Shown: positions 32,329 to 40,629, counted from the stretch's first letter. The stretch is DNA of 64,000 nt from CAYXUW01 sp964468375 (GCA_964468375.1 CAYXUW010000001.1:1-64000), one strand, 5' to 3'. Notes: generated by a model not told the origin, from the letters alone. Numbers and translations are program-made.

Positions 32329-33642
32329 TTATTTTCTAATCAGTTTTGCCTTCTTTCCTGTCCATTGTTCCCACCGTTTCACGGCAACGTCGCAGAAAAC
32401 CGGCTCCAGCTCCATAGCGAAGCATCGCCTGCCGAGTTTCTCCGCCGCTATAATTTGCGATCCGGACCCACAAAACGGCTCATAGCAGATATCCCCGGGC
32501 CGCGTATGCACCCGCATTGGGATTGCGAACACCTCGACCGGCTTTACTGTCGGGTGTTCGATATCCTGATTTCTTTTTTTGCCGTCCCAGTCCAGTTCCC
32601 AGACATCCGTGTAATATTCCGGCTCGGTAGGGTCACCTTCTTTTTGATATCCTACATACCATACGCTGCCAACTGCTTTATCTTTCGGCCTGAATGCCGG
32701 CTTGCTGCCTTTCGGCCACATCAGCAGGCACGGCTCATGCCGCCAGGCATAATAGGAAAATGTTATCACCGCGCAGGGTTTGACCCAGATAATCTGCTGG
32801 TGAACGAGAATTTTCAATTCTTCACAAATTTGCTCTATCATGCATTTGTGCTTGGATGCATACCACATATATATAGCGGTCTTTTTCTGTATATATTTAA
32901 GGCCGATTTCCAGAAATCCCTTCATGAATCCCCTGGGGTCAGTGATATCGATTTCCCGAAACGTATCCGACCAGTCTTTGCCGCCTTTTTTCGCGGGCCT
33001 GTTAGCCCCTGTATAATCAACGCAATACGGCGGGTCCGTCGCAAACAGACTTGCCTTCTGATTTTTCATTAAATATTTGACATCTTTTTTATTCGTGCTG
33101 CTGCCGCAAAGCAGGCGATGGTCTCCGAGCAGCCACAAGTCGCCCTTTTTTGTTCTCGCCTTTTTCGGCGGTTTTGGTATATCATCGTCATAAGTTTGCC
33201 CTTCTTTTTCATGAACACCAACTTCGCTATGAAGTGCATCCAGTTGAAGTGCCAGATAATCTTTATCGTTCGACAGCTCCGAACGGAGCTTGTCTATATA
33301 TTCCCCCAATGCGTTAATAAACCTGCCCTGGCAATGGCGATTATTGAGCGTCAGATTAAGAAGTTTTTCGTCCTTAACGTTAAGCCGAACGGTAACGCAC
33401 CAGCATTTATATTTTTCGCCGTGCATATCAGCCAATACGCGGTACCGCTGATGCCCGCCAACAATAATGTTCTTCTTGGTCTTAACATTCACGATAATCG
33501 GCTCGACGCATCCGAACTTTTGTATCGACGCTGCCAGGCCCGCCAAGGCCTCGTCGCTTATTACTCGCGGGTTATACTCCGCCGGCTGCAGCTCGCCGAG
33601 TCTGAACTGTTTTATTTCTGGTCGTATTTCTCTCTTTTTCAT
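32329..33642 (-). CDS. ParB-domain DNA methyltransferase, DPPY type
   Basis: A 437-residue protein from ATG 33642, overlapping the upstream stop as ATGA. Residues ~10-100 are a ParB/sulfiredoxin-like N domain (AEYNPR, GGHQR at 62-66). The catalytic domain follows in permuted (beta-class) order: motif IV DPPY (203-206) first and motif I EPFCGSGS near residue 400, typical of N6-adenine methyltransferases. No restriction endonuclease is adjacent. It likely protects phage DNA or regulates it. Strongly similar at both ends to its upstream neighbour. Confidence 0.88.
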   Translation of the reverse strand: MKKREIRPEIKQFRLGELQPAEYNPRVISDEALAGLAASIQKFGCVEPIIVNVKTKKNIIVGGHQRYRVLADMHGEKYKCWCVTVRLNVKDEKLLNLTLNNRHCQGRFINALGEYIDKLRSELSNDKDYLALQLDALHSEVGVHEKEGQTYDDDIPKPPKKARTKKGDLWLLGDHRLLCGSSTNKKDVKYLMKNQKASLFATDPPYCVDYTGANRPAKKGGKDWSDTFREIDITDPRGFMKGFLEIGLKYIQKKTAIYMWYASKHKCMIEQICEELKILVHQQIIWVKPCAVITFSYYAWRHEPCLLMWPKGSKPAFRPKDKAVGSVWYVGYQKEGDPTEPEYYTDVWELDWDGKKRNQDIEHPTVKPVEVFAIPMRVHTRPGDICYEPFCGSGSQIIAAEKLGRRCFAMELEPVFCDVAVKRWEQWTGKKAKLIRK

Positions 33643-34913
33643 TGCTTGATTATTTCTGCCTTCCCGCCTGTCCATTGTTCCCACCGTTTCACCGTTACGT
33701 CGCAGTATTCCGGGCTGAGCTCTATCGCATTACACTTCCTGCCCAATTTCTCGGCCGCTATAAGAGTCGAGCCGGATCCGCAGAACGGCTCGATTATTAT
33801 GTCCCCGGGCTTGCTCATCAGGTCTATCGCCTTGCAGGGCAATGCAACCGGAAAACAGGCCTTGTGTTCTTCCATCTGTATTTTTTCTGTTACCGGGATC
33901 CGCCAGAAATTACTGACTCCTCTCTGCCTGATTTTATCGAATGCCCATGTTTTTTGGTTCGTGCCGACGAAGCAAAAATCCAGGTCACAGCCGATATCCC
34001 GGTTCGTCAAAAGCAGGATGTTTTCATATTGCCTGGTCAGGCTTTTATCGCTGGTAATAGGCATAGCCCTTTCTTTGTCCCAGACTATGCTCTCCAGAAA
34101 AGTAAACCCGCAGCTTTTTATAAGATGATAAAAAATTTCGATATATTCCCACCTCGTATTGGCGTTGTAGCTTATATTCCAGAACAGAAAGCCTCGCAGA
34201 ACCTTCTGCACATTTTTAGCAACAGTCAAATTGAAACCGATGTATTGGCTTGACAGCATGCTGTCCTTATAATGCTCATACATATCGCCGCCCATGTTAT
34301 AAGGCGGTGACGTAAAGCACATCTTCGCTTTTTTCTTCCCCATTAACTTAAGCACATCCCCCATATCCGTGCTATCGCCGCATAAGAGTTTATGATCACC
34401 GATCTGCCAGATATCGCCCGGCCTGGTAATTGCTTTTTTGGGTGGTTTCGGAATCTCATCATCATCAGTAAGGCCTATTTTTTCACTGGCGCCGAGCTGC
34501 TGCCGAAGCAGGCCTATTCTAAGACCCAGATAATCCGCATCGTTCGGCAAGGTTTCCCTCAGCTCGTCTATGTACTCGGCCAGCTCCTCAATAAATTCCC
34601 CCTGTGTATGCGGATTATTAAGTGCCAGGTTCAGCAGCTTCTCATCTGTTTCGGACAGATCCACTGTTATACAAACCGCACTTTCGACACCAGTTGCAGA
34701 CAAAACCTTAAACCGCTGATTGCCGCCGACGATAGTATTAGCGCCTTTGCGAACATTAACGATAATCGGCTCGACGCATCCGAACTTTTGTATCGACACC
34801 GCCAGGCCGGCCAGGGCCTCATCGCTTATTGCCCGCGGGTTGTACTCCGCCGGCTGCAGCTCGCTGAGCTTAAACGTTTTTATCTTCGGCTGAATTTGTT
34901 TTTTCTTATTCAT
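33639..34913 (-). CDS. ParB-domain DNA methyltransferase, SPPY type
   Basis: A 424-residue protein with the same layout as the next gene: ParB-like N domain with AEYNPR and GGNQR (63-67), motif IV SPPY (202-205) and motif I EPFCGSGS near the C terminus. SPPY is typical of N4-cytosine methyltransferases. The first ~170 residues and the last ~50 are close to the paralog (both end VKRWEQWTG), while the target-recognition centre differs. The 3' end overlaps the paralog by 4 bases. Confidence 0.88.
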   Translation of the reverse strand: MNKKKQIQPKIKTFKLSELQPAEYNPRAISDEALAGLAVSIQKFGCVEPIIVNVRKGANTIVGGNQRFKVLSATGVESAVCITVDLSETDEKLLNLALNNPHTQGEFIEELAEYIDELRETLPNDADYLGLRIGLLRQQLGASEKIGLTDDDEIPKPPKKAITRPGDIWQIGDHKLLCGDSTDMGDVLKLMGKKKAKMCFTSPPYNMGGDMYEHYKDSMLSSQYIGFNLTVAKNVQKVLRGFLFWNISYNANTRWEYIEIFYHLIKSCGFTFLESIVWDKERAMPITSDKSLTRQYENILLLTNRDIGCDLDFCFVGTNQKTWAFDKIRQRGVSNFWRIPVTEKIQMEEHKACFPVALPCKAIDLMSKPGDIIIEPFCGSGSTLIAAEKLGRKCNAIELSPEYCDVTVKRWEQWTGGKAEIIKQ

Positions 34914-35160
34914 AAACCTTCAGCCCTGTAGATTCGAGGTCTTTGCTTATTATTGGCAGCAATGGCTGAAGCGGCATATTAAAAGTCGATATCCAGATAA
35001 ACAGTTTGAAGCCGAAAAGTAATTTCAGTTTTTCCCGAAACGTCAACTCCCAGCAGCTGACAACTTTGCCGTCTCTTGTTTTGTATGCCGGCAACGGCTT
35101 ATATTCCGGCTGGTTCTCTGCAAATGTGCAGTTCTGACCTTCAAATTTTACTGGCTCCAT
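34906..35160 (-). CDS. Conserved small phage protein of unknown function
   Basis: An 84-residue protein with the widely seen phage pattern FAENQPEYKPLPAYK, then CWELTFREKLKLLFGFKLFIWISTFNMPLQP. The first part reads as a soluble leader and the second contains an amphipathic or hydrophobic segment. Function is not known for this family. It overlaps the methyltransferase start by 8 bases. Confidence 0.75.
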   Translation of the reverse strand: MEPVKFEGQNCTFAENQPEYKPLPAYKTRDGKVVSCWELTFREKLKLLFGFKLFIWISTFNMPLQPLLPIISKDLESTGLKVYE

Positions 35161-35185
35161 TTTTCACCTCGTTTCAGTTGACAAT

Positions 35186-35587
35186 TCATTCATTTTTGAC
35201 CTTACTGTTGACAAAACTGCCCTGCAAATGCCTTAAAGTTGCCTCGGCAGTCGGCAGTCCTTTTTGCTTTCTTCTCTGCTGCCAGCTTGTAAACGCGAAC
35301 ACCTTGTCCTCGATGGAGTTCTTCTCTGCGATCGTAAACCGCTTCCTGCCGAATCTTTTCATCTCTTCAAGCAGCTCCTGTGCGTATTTTATGTGATGTT
35401 TCGGCATCGCCGCCTCGCCGGCCGCCAGAAGTATTTCGAGCTTCCGTTTCAGCTCCGCCGTCTCAGCAATACTCACAAATCCTAACGGTGCTTTCTCCGC
35501 CTCAGTTTCCTCGGGCGCCGGTTTCTCAAACAACGGCGCCGTCCGCTGTCTTAACCTGTGCCTGAGCTTCTTTTCAACTATGTTCAT
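35186..35587 (-). CDS. Hypothetical basic helical protein
   Basis: A 133-residue protein, helical and basic (KKLRHRLRQR; AELKRKLEILLAAGEAAM; HHIKYAQELLEEMKRFGRKRF). No family recognised. Its start overlaps the upstream cysteine-cluster gene by 4 bases. Confidence 0.65.
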   Translation of the reverse strand: MNIVEKKLRHRLRQRTAPLFEKPAPEETEAEKAPLGFVSIAETAELKRKLEILLAAGEAAMPKHHIKYAQELLEEMKRFGRKRFTIAEKNSIEDKVFAFTSWQQRRKQKGLPTAEATLRHLQGSFVNSKVKNE

Positions 35588-35913
35588 TTAAACAGTCCCT
35601 TTTGTTTTCTCACCCGCTTACATTGTTCTCCGCCGACTTCCATAGCCACACAAACATTGGGGCGGGTCGGATAAATCTCACAAGTGTTATCATCCTTCAA
35701 AAATGGGCAGGGCATCTTTTCTCCGCAGGCAAGCAGGTATTCTTTCTCCATATCATCCTCGAATTTTATCCTGCCGTTGCCGTCACACAGCTCAGCTACT
35801 GGCCGCAAACGTGGCTCCCTAATCAAATCCAGCTCCCCAATCTGGATAATCAAACCCCGACAGCATGCGCCGCATTTTTGACATTCCGCCAATGCTTTAA
35901 TTTTCTCAGCCAT
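35584..35913 (-). CDS. YkgJ-type cysteine-cluster protein
   Basis: A 109-residue protein with the full signature: CQKCGACCRG (11-20), CPFL (~70), C..YPTRP (~78-84) and VC followed by a later Cys. These eight cysteines define the zinc- or iron-sulfur-chelating UPF0153/YkgJ family, whose biochemical role is unsettled. Common in phage genomes. Confidence 0.85.
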   Translation of the reverse strand: MAEKIKALAECQKCGACCRGLIIQIGELDLIREPRLRPVAELCDGNGRIKFEDDMEKEYLLACGEKMPCPFLKDDNTCEIYPTRPNVCVAMEVGGEQCKRVRKQKGLFK

Positions 35914-36108
35914 TCAGCAATGTTTCCTTCCGCAAACAGGGCAGATTTTACCATTGAGGCCGCCGTCCAAATGACTGCATAGTTTCTGGCCTCTTTTCCC
36001 TCTGGCAGCGTAACAGCAACTGCCCCAATGTTTGTGACACTCCATTTGATACCTTCTCACTACCGCCCGCTTGTAAGATACCGAATTAAAACCAAATTCC
36101 TCAGTCAT
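35914..36108 (-). CDS. Cysteine/histidine-rich small protein
   Basis: A 64-residue protein with CHKHWGSCC and CPVCGRKHC near the C terminus, a likely treble-clef or ribbon zinc site. The start overlaps the upstream stop as ATGA. Function unknown. Confidence 0.65.
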   Translation of the reverse strand: MTEEFGFNSVSYKRAVVRRYQMECHKHWGSCCYAARGKRGQKLCSHLDGGLNGKICPVCGRKHC

Positions 36109-36302
36109 TTAGCTTGCCTCTGTTTTTGTTCGTAAAGCCGTTGCATTTCAAATCTGTTATTCATCGTAGCTCCCTCTTGTTGAGCCGCAGGACTGCCTAT
36201 ATAATCCTTGCATCCTTGACACATTTCTCTAACAACTTTTTTCCCTACCATTCCTATTATCCGACCGCGAGTGGGCGTTCCACAATGCGGGCAGAGATAC
36301 AT
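36105..36302 (-). CDS. Zinc-ribbon small protein
   Basis: A 65-residue protein from ATG 36302, chosen for the GAGGG site 7 nt upstream; an in-frame ATG at 36320 lacks one. CPHCG (4-8) and CQGC (~28-31) form a zinc ribbon. The C-terminal half is a Gln/Arg-rich helix. Confidence 0.65.
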   Translation of the reverse strand: MYLCPHCGTPTRGRIIGMVGKKVVREMCQGCKDYIGSPAAQQEGATMNNRFEMQRLYEQKQRQAK

Positions 36303-36327
36303 TTTCTTTCCCTCAGTCATCGCTTTT

Positions 36328-36750
36328 TTATTTCAATGGAATAATGCCACGACCTTTACACCTACCGCAATCAACCCATTCATATGCCTTTATACCTTTA
36401 CCTGATATACGCTCGCCTTTTTCCCCGTGGCATACAGGGCATATATTAAATTCGTCACCGACAAGACTTTCGACTAATTCCCGAAATGCAGCAACTTTTT
36501 CAGCCCAAGCGTCGAGGTCACGTTTCTCTTGTTGCAGGTCGTTATCTTCCTCGCTCAATCTTTTGTGCACATCAAATAAAGTTGTTGTTTGTTCGTGGCC
36601 ATTAGTTCTAACACCTTTAATCGCAAAATCTAAATCAATATCAAGGTGCACAAAACCGTGACTACATGGGGGAGGCCCCAAGTCTTTATATGCTTTTCTG
36701 ATTTTATTTAATATTTTAAGTTCTTTGCCTCTCGGTGGGTAATCGCTCAT
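36328..36750 (-). CDS. Coiled-coil protein with DnaJ-like zinc motif
   Basis: A 140-residue protein with a helical central part (KRLSEEDNDLQQEKRDLDAW) and a C-terminal CPVCHGEKGE plus CGRCKGRG pair, the CxxCxGxG pattern of DnaJ zinc fingers. Function unknown; an adaptor role is possible. Confidence 0.65.
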   Translation of the reverse strand: MSDYPPRGKELKILNKIRKAYKDLGPPPCSHGFVHLDIDLDFAIKGVRTNGHEQTTTLFDVHKRLSEEDNDLQQEKRDLDAWAEKVAAFRELVESLVGDEFNICPVCHGEKGERISGKGIKAYEWVDCGRCKGRGIIPLK

Positions 36751-36764
36751 TTTTTACCTCTCTT

Positions 36765-37064
36765 TCACCAATCCATCGTTCCCGCATTTATACAGGCCAG
36801 AGTAAACTGGCAGGCAGCTATCATATCTCCGAGCTCGTGTTTTACGTCGGCAACTTTGCCTTCCTGCATAGCAGCTTCAAGTTCCCGATATTCAAGTCGA
36901 ATTGCACCGAGCGCTTCGTGCCGGGACGTAAAAGTTCCAAAGCCCTTTTCTTCAATCACTTTATCAAGGTGCCGTTCCGAAAATCCCTGCGCCCATAGGA
37001 TATTTTCTCTCGTCACCAATGCCCTCATGTTACCTGTATGTTCATTACGAATTGTCGCGTGCAT
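36765..37064 (-). CDS. MazG-like NTP pyrophosphohydrolase domain, possible
   Basis: A 99-residue helical protein. SRHEALGAIRLEYRELEAAM followed by VKHELGDMIAACQFTLACI resembles the EEXXE and ExxD metal-binding helices of all-alpha NTP pyrophosphatases (MazG/dATP-dGTP pyrophosphohydrolase-like). If so it would hydrolyse nucleotides or alarmones during infection. The first helix lacks the second Glu of the usual EE pair (LEYRELEAA), so activity is uncertain. Confidence 0.55.
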   Translation of the reverse strand: MHATIRNEHTGNMRALVTRENILWAQGFSERHLDKVIEEKGFGTFTSRHEALGAIRLEYRELEAAMQEGKVADVKHELGDMIAACQFTLACINAGTMDW

Positions 37065-37078
37065 TTCTTACCTCACTT

Positions 37079-37690
37079 TCAAAATTGCTTTTGCTTAGGC
37101 CATTCTGCCCGGCCTAAAATTTTCAAAACTGAACTGCCCTGAACCTCTGCCCATACAGGGGCTTTGCCCTGCGGCCTACCTCCCCAGCGACCGCACGGAT
37201 AACGCTTGACAAATTCTCCTTTCCAATCCTCTAAGTCTGGCTTGCCAAATAACGGCTTATCAACGAGCGGGAAAAGTTCCATTATTTCTGATATAAGTTT
37301 TTCGTGAAACCTTCTGAAATCCAATGCCTCGCTGATATTAAGCCCTTCCAAATATAACCACCAACCCCGATATATAAGTCCGTTAATGCCCGGACACCAA
37401 AACACCCATATATACAACGGCTTTCGATAGATAATGTCCCTCTCGCGTTTCCAATATAAATGCTCTTCCATTTTTTCTATTTTTCTGCGGAGAATGTCTG
37501 ATTTATAAGTAAACTCCCAGGGTGCATACATATATTTTCGATAAGCACTCACTGCATCTTCCGGCCAAACAAGCGGCTGAAGTCTATCTACCTCTATCCC
37601 AGCCACATTTTTTAGATATTCTTTCGCTCGCTGGCGGGCTGCTTCGCTCATTTTTGGAGGTTCAAATCCTCTCAGGACAACCGTTGACAT
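37079..37690 (-). CDS. Hypothetical protein, aromatic-rich
   Basis: A 203-residue protein from ATG 37690. The central region is unusually rich in Trp and Tyr (YRKPLYIWVFWCPGINGLIY, then RGWWLYLEGLN). The C terminus holds a Gly/Arg segment (GRWGGRPQGK). No family recognised. Confidence 0.65.
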   Translation of the reverse strand: MSTVVLRGFEPPKMSEAARQRAKEYLKNVAGIEVDRLQPLVWPEDAVSAYRKYMYAPWEFTYKSDILRRKIEKMEEHLYWKRERDIIYRKPLYIWVFWCPGINGLIYRGWWLYLEGLNISEALDFRRFHEKLISEIMELFPLVDKPLFGKPDLEDWKGEFVKRYPCGRWGGRPQGKAPVWAEVQGSSVLKILGRAEWPKQKQF

Positions 37691-37700
37691 CTTTTCGCTT

Positions 37701-37982
37701 TCAAAATTCCGTAGTCGCAAAAAAGCACGGAAACTTTATTCCCGATCTGACCATATCCGTAAGCTGTTGCATAAACGACATCGATTTCGTCTTATCGTTC
37801 AAATCGGGGAAGTATCGCAGTGACCAAACCTGCTCGTTCGTCAGTTCTTCCGGGCCCTCGAACTCATCCTCGTCCAGTCCTATCTCGGCCATATACGCCT
37901 TTTTGACCGATTCCGCATCCGGCCCCACCCACCAGTCACAGTCGCTCATTCTGAAAATCTTCATTCCGCCTATAGCATTCAT
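37701..37982 (-). CDS. Conserved small phage protein
   Basis: A 93-residue protein with the pattern KIFRMSDCDWWVGPDAESVKKAY and GPEELTNEQVWSLRY, recurrent in phage and prophage gene clusters and of unknown function. ATG with AAGGTGA; start overlaps the upstream stop as ATGA. Confidence 0.75.
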   Translation of the reverse strand: MNAIGGMKIFRMSDCDWWVGPDAESVKKAYMAEIGLDEDEFEGPEELTNEQVWSLRYFPDLNDKTKSMSFMQQLTDMVRSGIKFPCFFATTEF

Positions 37983-38161
37983 TTCTTCACCTTTAATCTT
38001 TTAACCTCTTCTATAGCATAGCTGCCGCATTTCTCGCACCGCTCCGGCTTGTCCCGGCCGTAACCTGCGGCACAGCCACTGCATTGATAAACCATCTCAA
38101 ACTGATTTTTATCGATATCTTTCAGATATTCTTCGACGTCGGCGGTGTTCGGCGGCGTCAC
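37979..38161 (-). CDS. Rubredoxin-like zinc-ribbon protein
   Basis: A 60-residue protein with CSGC (~27-30) and CEKCG (~42-46) separated by a short loop, a zinc ribbon or rubredoxin knuckle pair, and a basic C-terminal tail. Function unknown. Confidence 0.65.
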   Translation of the reverse strand: MTPPNTADVEEYLKDIDKNQFEMVYQCSGCAAGYGRDKPERCEKCGSYAIEEVKRLKVKK

Positions 38162-38178
38162 CTTATTCTTATCCGGCT

Positions 38179-38622
38179 TTAGCCCTCTGTCCGGGCCTGC
38201 GGAAAATTTCGCGGGGGTTTGCCCATTTCTATCAGTTTCGCATCGACCGCCTTCGCCGCTGCCACGTCCGTCGGAAAACCTCCTATATTTATCCTTTTGC
38301 CTTCGATAAATATCACTGCCCGCCAGGGATTTTTCTTGCTGTTCGGAACTGCCGAAACGCCGTAATATCCTGATTTTGACTTCCGCTTTTTACGGGGCTT
38401 TTTCTCCGGCGTCGGCGCCTCGCTTGTATCCGCCGGCAGCACTGTTATCTCTTCTGTCGCGGGCATCTTTATCATCGCAAACCCTGATACCTGGCTGCCG
38501 AGCATTTCCGCTGTCACCCGCGCTTGTGTTTCGAGGTTGACAAGCACCGCCGCCCGGACCAGTTTTTCGATTTTGTAAATCCCGCCTTTGCCGTCTGTGA
38601 AAAATACGCTTTTATTTGCCAT
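38179..38622 (-). CDS. AP2-domain DNA-binding protein
   Basis: A 147-residue protein. After a Lys/Arg linker (PEKKPRKKRKSKS) it carries an AP2/ERF-like domain (SGYYGVSAVPNSKKNPWRAV, then FIEGKRINIGGFPTDVAAAKAVD) at ~84-135: three strands followed by a helix. Bacterial and phage AP2 domains often occur in homing endonucleases or integrases, but no nuclease domain is present here. The N-terminal ~70 residues are a separate strand-rich domain. Confidence 0.8.
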   Translation of the reverse strand: MANKSVFFTDGKGGIYKIEKLVRAAVLVNLETQARVTAEMLGSQVSGFAMIKMPATEEITVLPADTSEAPTPEKKPRKKRKSKSGYYGVSAVPNSKKNPWRAVIFIEGKRINIGGFPTDVAAAKAVDAKLIEMGKPPRNFPQARTEG

Positions 38623-39205
38623 CCTTGATCTCCTTCAAAATCTTTTCAATTGTTCCGGGGGAAAGTGTGTCCAGCAAAATGTTTTTCATCGCCTTCCTAC
38701 CTACATCAATAGCCCTATCATCTACGCTTCTTTTTTCTTTGGTTATTGGTAATTTTATTCCCCAAAATTCGCATATTCGCCTTATCGCTTCATTACAAAA
38801 TCGGAGCTGCTCCTCGACGTCTTTGATATGAAAGAGTGCTTTTTCAAGCATCTGTTTCTCCGGCGGGTCAAGATGCGGCCCGATGAAATTCTCCAGCTCC
38901 TCAATAAACCGTTTGTCTTTGCAATCAGGACAAGGATAACTATCTTTACCAAACATACCGCAGGGTATTATTCCATTTCTGCACCTTGGATTACTGCATT
39001 TCGGCTTTTCGCCTCTCGGCCATGGCTTCGGCGATTTAACGAACGGAATTCGCGGACATTCCCCGGGCGCGAGATTCGGCAATCCTCTCTTCCAGTAAAT
39101 CCCCTCGACCGGTTTATCCCAAAACCACATCTTCAATGTTCGAACGGCATAACCCAGCACTGCCCCGGCCAAAATCAATATCCCCGCCGCTATATAAATC
39201 TCCAT
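38612..39205 (-). CDS. Membrane-anchored zinc-finger protein
   Basis: A 197-residue protein with an N-terminal transmembrane segment (IYIAAGILILAGAVLGYAV, ~3-21), a DnaJ-like cysteine set (CSNPRCRNGIIPCG and CPDCKDKRF) and a helical C-terminal half (VEEQLRFCNEAIRRICEFW). It overlaps the AP2 gene. Function unknown. Confidence 0.65.
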   Translation of the reverse strand: MEIYIAAGILILAGAVLGYAVRTLKMWFWDKPVEGIYWKRGLPNLAPGECPRIPFVKSPKPWPRGEKPKCSNPRCRNGIIPCGMFGKDSYPCPDCKDKRFIEELENFIGPHLDPPEKQMLEKALFHIKDVEEQLRFCNEAIRRICEFWGIKLPITKEKRSVDDRAIDVGRKAMKNILLDTLSPGTIEKILKEIKDGK

Positions 39206-39206
39206 C

Positions 39207-39569
39207 TTACTGCTCCTTTATTTTTTCAGTTTTCAAATCTACCGGGCAATTTGGCAGATAAACTTCCCTGTCCGGGAAAATTGCCAATAGCCGCCCATCC
39301 ATTAAATTTATATGTCCCGTTGTCACTCCATGCCCGCAGCAGCAGCCCCTTGTTTTTATGCCGCCGTCATTCAGGGCCTTTACCATATCTGCGATACAGG
39401 CATCGATGGGCATTTCCTTTTCGTACTCCTTGCCAGTGGGTGAAAGGTCCGCCGCGATGGTAACTTTCATCATCACAGGCATTCGCCCGCAATGCGGACA
39501 CGGCTTTGTGCGCCGCCCGTACTCTGCCTCGATTTGCGCTGGCCCTTTCGCCCTGTTTTCATTGTCCAT
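39207..39569 (-). CDS. Zinc-ribbon protein with CCCGHG motif
   Basis: A 120-residue protein from ATG 39569 (GAGG upstream). CPHCGRMP lies near the N terminus, and GIKTRGCCCGHGVTTGHINL further on is a pattern shared by phage small proteins. It overlaps the upstream gene by 11 bases. Function unknown. Confidence 0.7.
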   Translation of the reverse strand: MDNENRAKGPAQIEAEYGRRTKPCPHCGRMPVMMKVTIAADLSPTGKEYEKEMPIDACIADMVKALNDGGIKTRGCCCGHGVTTGHINLMDGRLLAIFPDREVYLPNCPVDLKTEKIKEQ

Positions 39570-39900
39570 CTTCCACCTCATCATCCCTGAAAATATATTT
39601 TTCAAATCTCGGCGACCTGAGCATCGCCGCGCACGCATTGCTCAACCTGTCCAATCCGTCATCGCCGTCAGCATTGAACGCCTGGCGGAGAATTTCTTTT
39701 AGTTTGTTACGCTCCTGTGCCGCTAACTCTCCGCTTTCGCCGTCAAGTTCTGAAAACACCGACATCAGACCGAGCTCCGCAAAGTTGCAGAGTGTTACGA
39801 GCTCCATTTCCGACACTTTGACTTTCTTGCCGATATTTTTAACGACCACGCAATGGCCTTCCATGCGTGCCGTTATCGCAACCATTTTCGCCTCATCCAT
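39559..39900 (-). CDS. Hypothetical protein
   Basis: A 113-residue protein from ATG 39900, selected because AGGAG lies 11 nt upstream. Mixed alpha/beta with an acidic C terminus (RDDEVEDGQ). Overlaps the upstream stop. No family recognised. Confidence 0.6.
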   Translation of the reverse strand: MDEAKMVAITARMEGHCVVVKNIGKKVKVSEMELVTLCNFAELGLMSVFSELDGESGELAAQERNKLKEILRQAFNADGDDGLDRLSNACAAMLRSPRFEKYIFRDDEVEDGQ

Positions 39901-40099
39901 ATTTTTTATTTCTCCTGTCATTGAGGTCGATATACTTAACGTTGTGAAACCGCAGCTGCGGGAATTCCTTTTTGGCGACTGACTTTCCGGTAAAGTGAGT
40001 GGCGTTCTTAAAATCGGTAAACCCCAGGCCGCCGCCGCTACGTCTTGTTACGAACAATCCGTCTCTGCGTCTAACAACTATATCTTTTTCTTTGGCCAT
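39893..40099 (-). CDS. Small basic protein
   Basis: A 68-residue protein with AGGAGA upstream of ATG 40099. Basic, with a Gly-rich turn (TRRSGGGLGFTDFKNATHF). No motif recognised. Its Shine-Dalgarno lies at the very end of the doubtful ORF 40102-40629. Confidence 0.65.
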   Translation of the reverse strand: MAKEKDIVVRRRDGLFVTRRSGGGLGFTDFKNATHFTGKSVAKKEFPQLRFHNVKYIDLNDRRNKKYG

Positions 40100-40101
40100 A
40101 A

Positions 40102-40629
40102 TTATTCTCCTGTCACGGTTATTGCAGGGTGCACATTCCAAACTGCGTTTTCACAGCGGCCGGACACGCTTTTTTTCACCACAAATTCACTTTTTGCGCG
40201 CCATCGCCAACCGCAGCCAAACAAAACTTTTAGGAAGGACCCAAAACATTTATTCCCCCCCACCTGATTACATGACCTCATGTCCCCACCATTCAATGCG
40301 CGCGCTGCCATTTTGACCGCTTGGAAAAACCTTACTATTAAGCTGAAAACAAAGTTTTTATGTCCCCACGTTTTTAACTCAAAAACGAAGATTTGCCTAA
40401 AAAAGCGGACATTTAGAAGCGGACGTTTTTCAAAAACTTTATTATCCGTGTGATAATGAGGGTGACCGGACATAAGCACGCCCACCTTATTATCGAAGTA
40501 AAAACGAAGATTACCGTAAACACAACTGAGATACTGTTTCAAAAAAGCACTTTTCAAACAGGCGTTTAAATGTCCGCTGCTGATTTTTTTTGATTTTTGA
40601 ACGTGATTAACGGATTTCGTAACTGCCAT
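40102..40629 (-). CDS. Doubtful ORF through a repeat-rich region
   Basis: A 175-codon open frame from ATG 40629 (AAGG in front) to a stop two bases before the next start. The spacing fits an operon gene, but the composition (FFRQIFVFELKTWG; CFGSFLKVLFGCGWRWRAK) looks like translated non-coding DNA, and the frame crosses six GGACAT-type motifs and repeated AT-rich words. I regard it as a possibly decayed or fortuitous gene; the region 40142-40697 may instead be regulatory. Confidence 0.35.
   Translation of the reverse strand: MAVTKSVNHVQKSKKISSGHLNACLKSAFLKQYLSCVYGNLRFYFDNKVGVLMSGHPHYHTDNKVFEKRPLLNVRFFRQIFVFELKTWGHKNFVFSLIVRFFQAVKMAARALNGGDMRSCNQVGGNKCFGSFLKVLFGCGWRWRAKSEFVVKKSVSGRCENAVWNVHPAITVTGE
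40280..40575. repeat. Cluster of GGACAT motifs and short repeats
   Basis: GGACAT or its complement occurs at 40280, 40360, 40407, 40468 and 40570, with the variant GGACGT at 40421. The word AAAAACGAAGATT occurs at 40381-40393 and 40500-40512. A dyad ATTATC/GATAAT lies at 40441-40457. Iteron- or operator-like. Confidence 0.6.
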
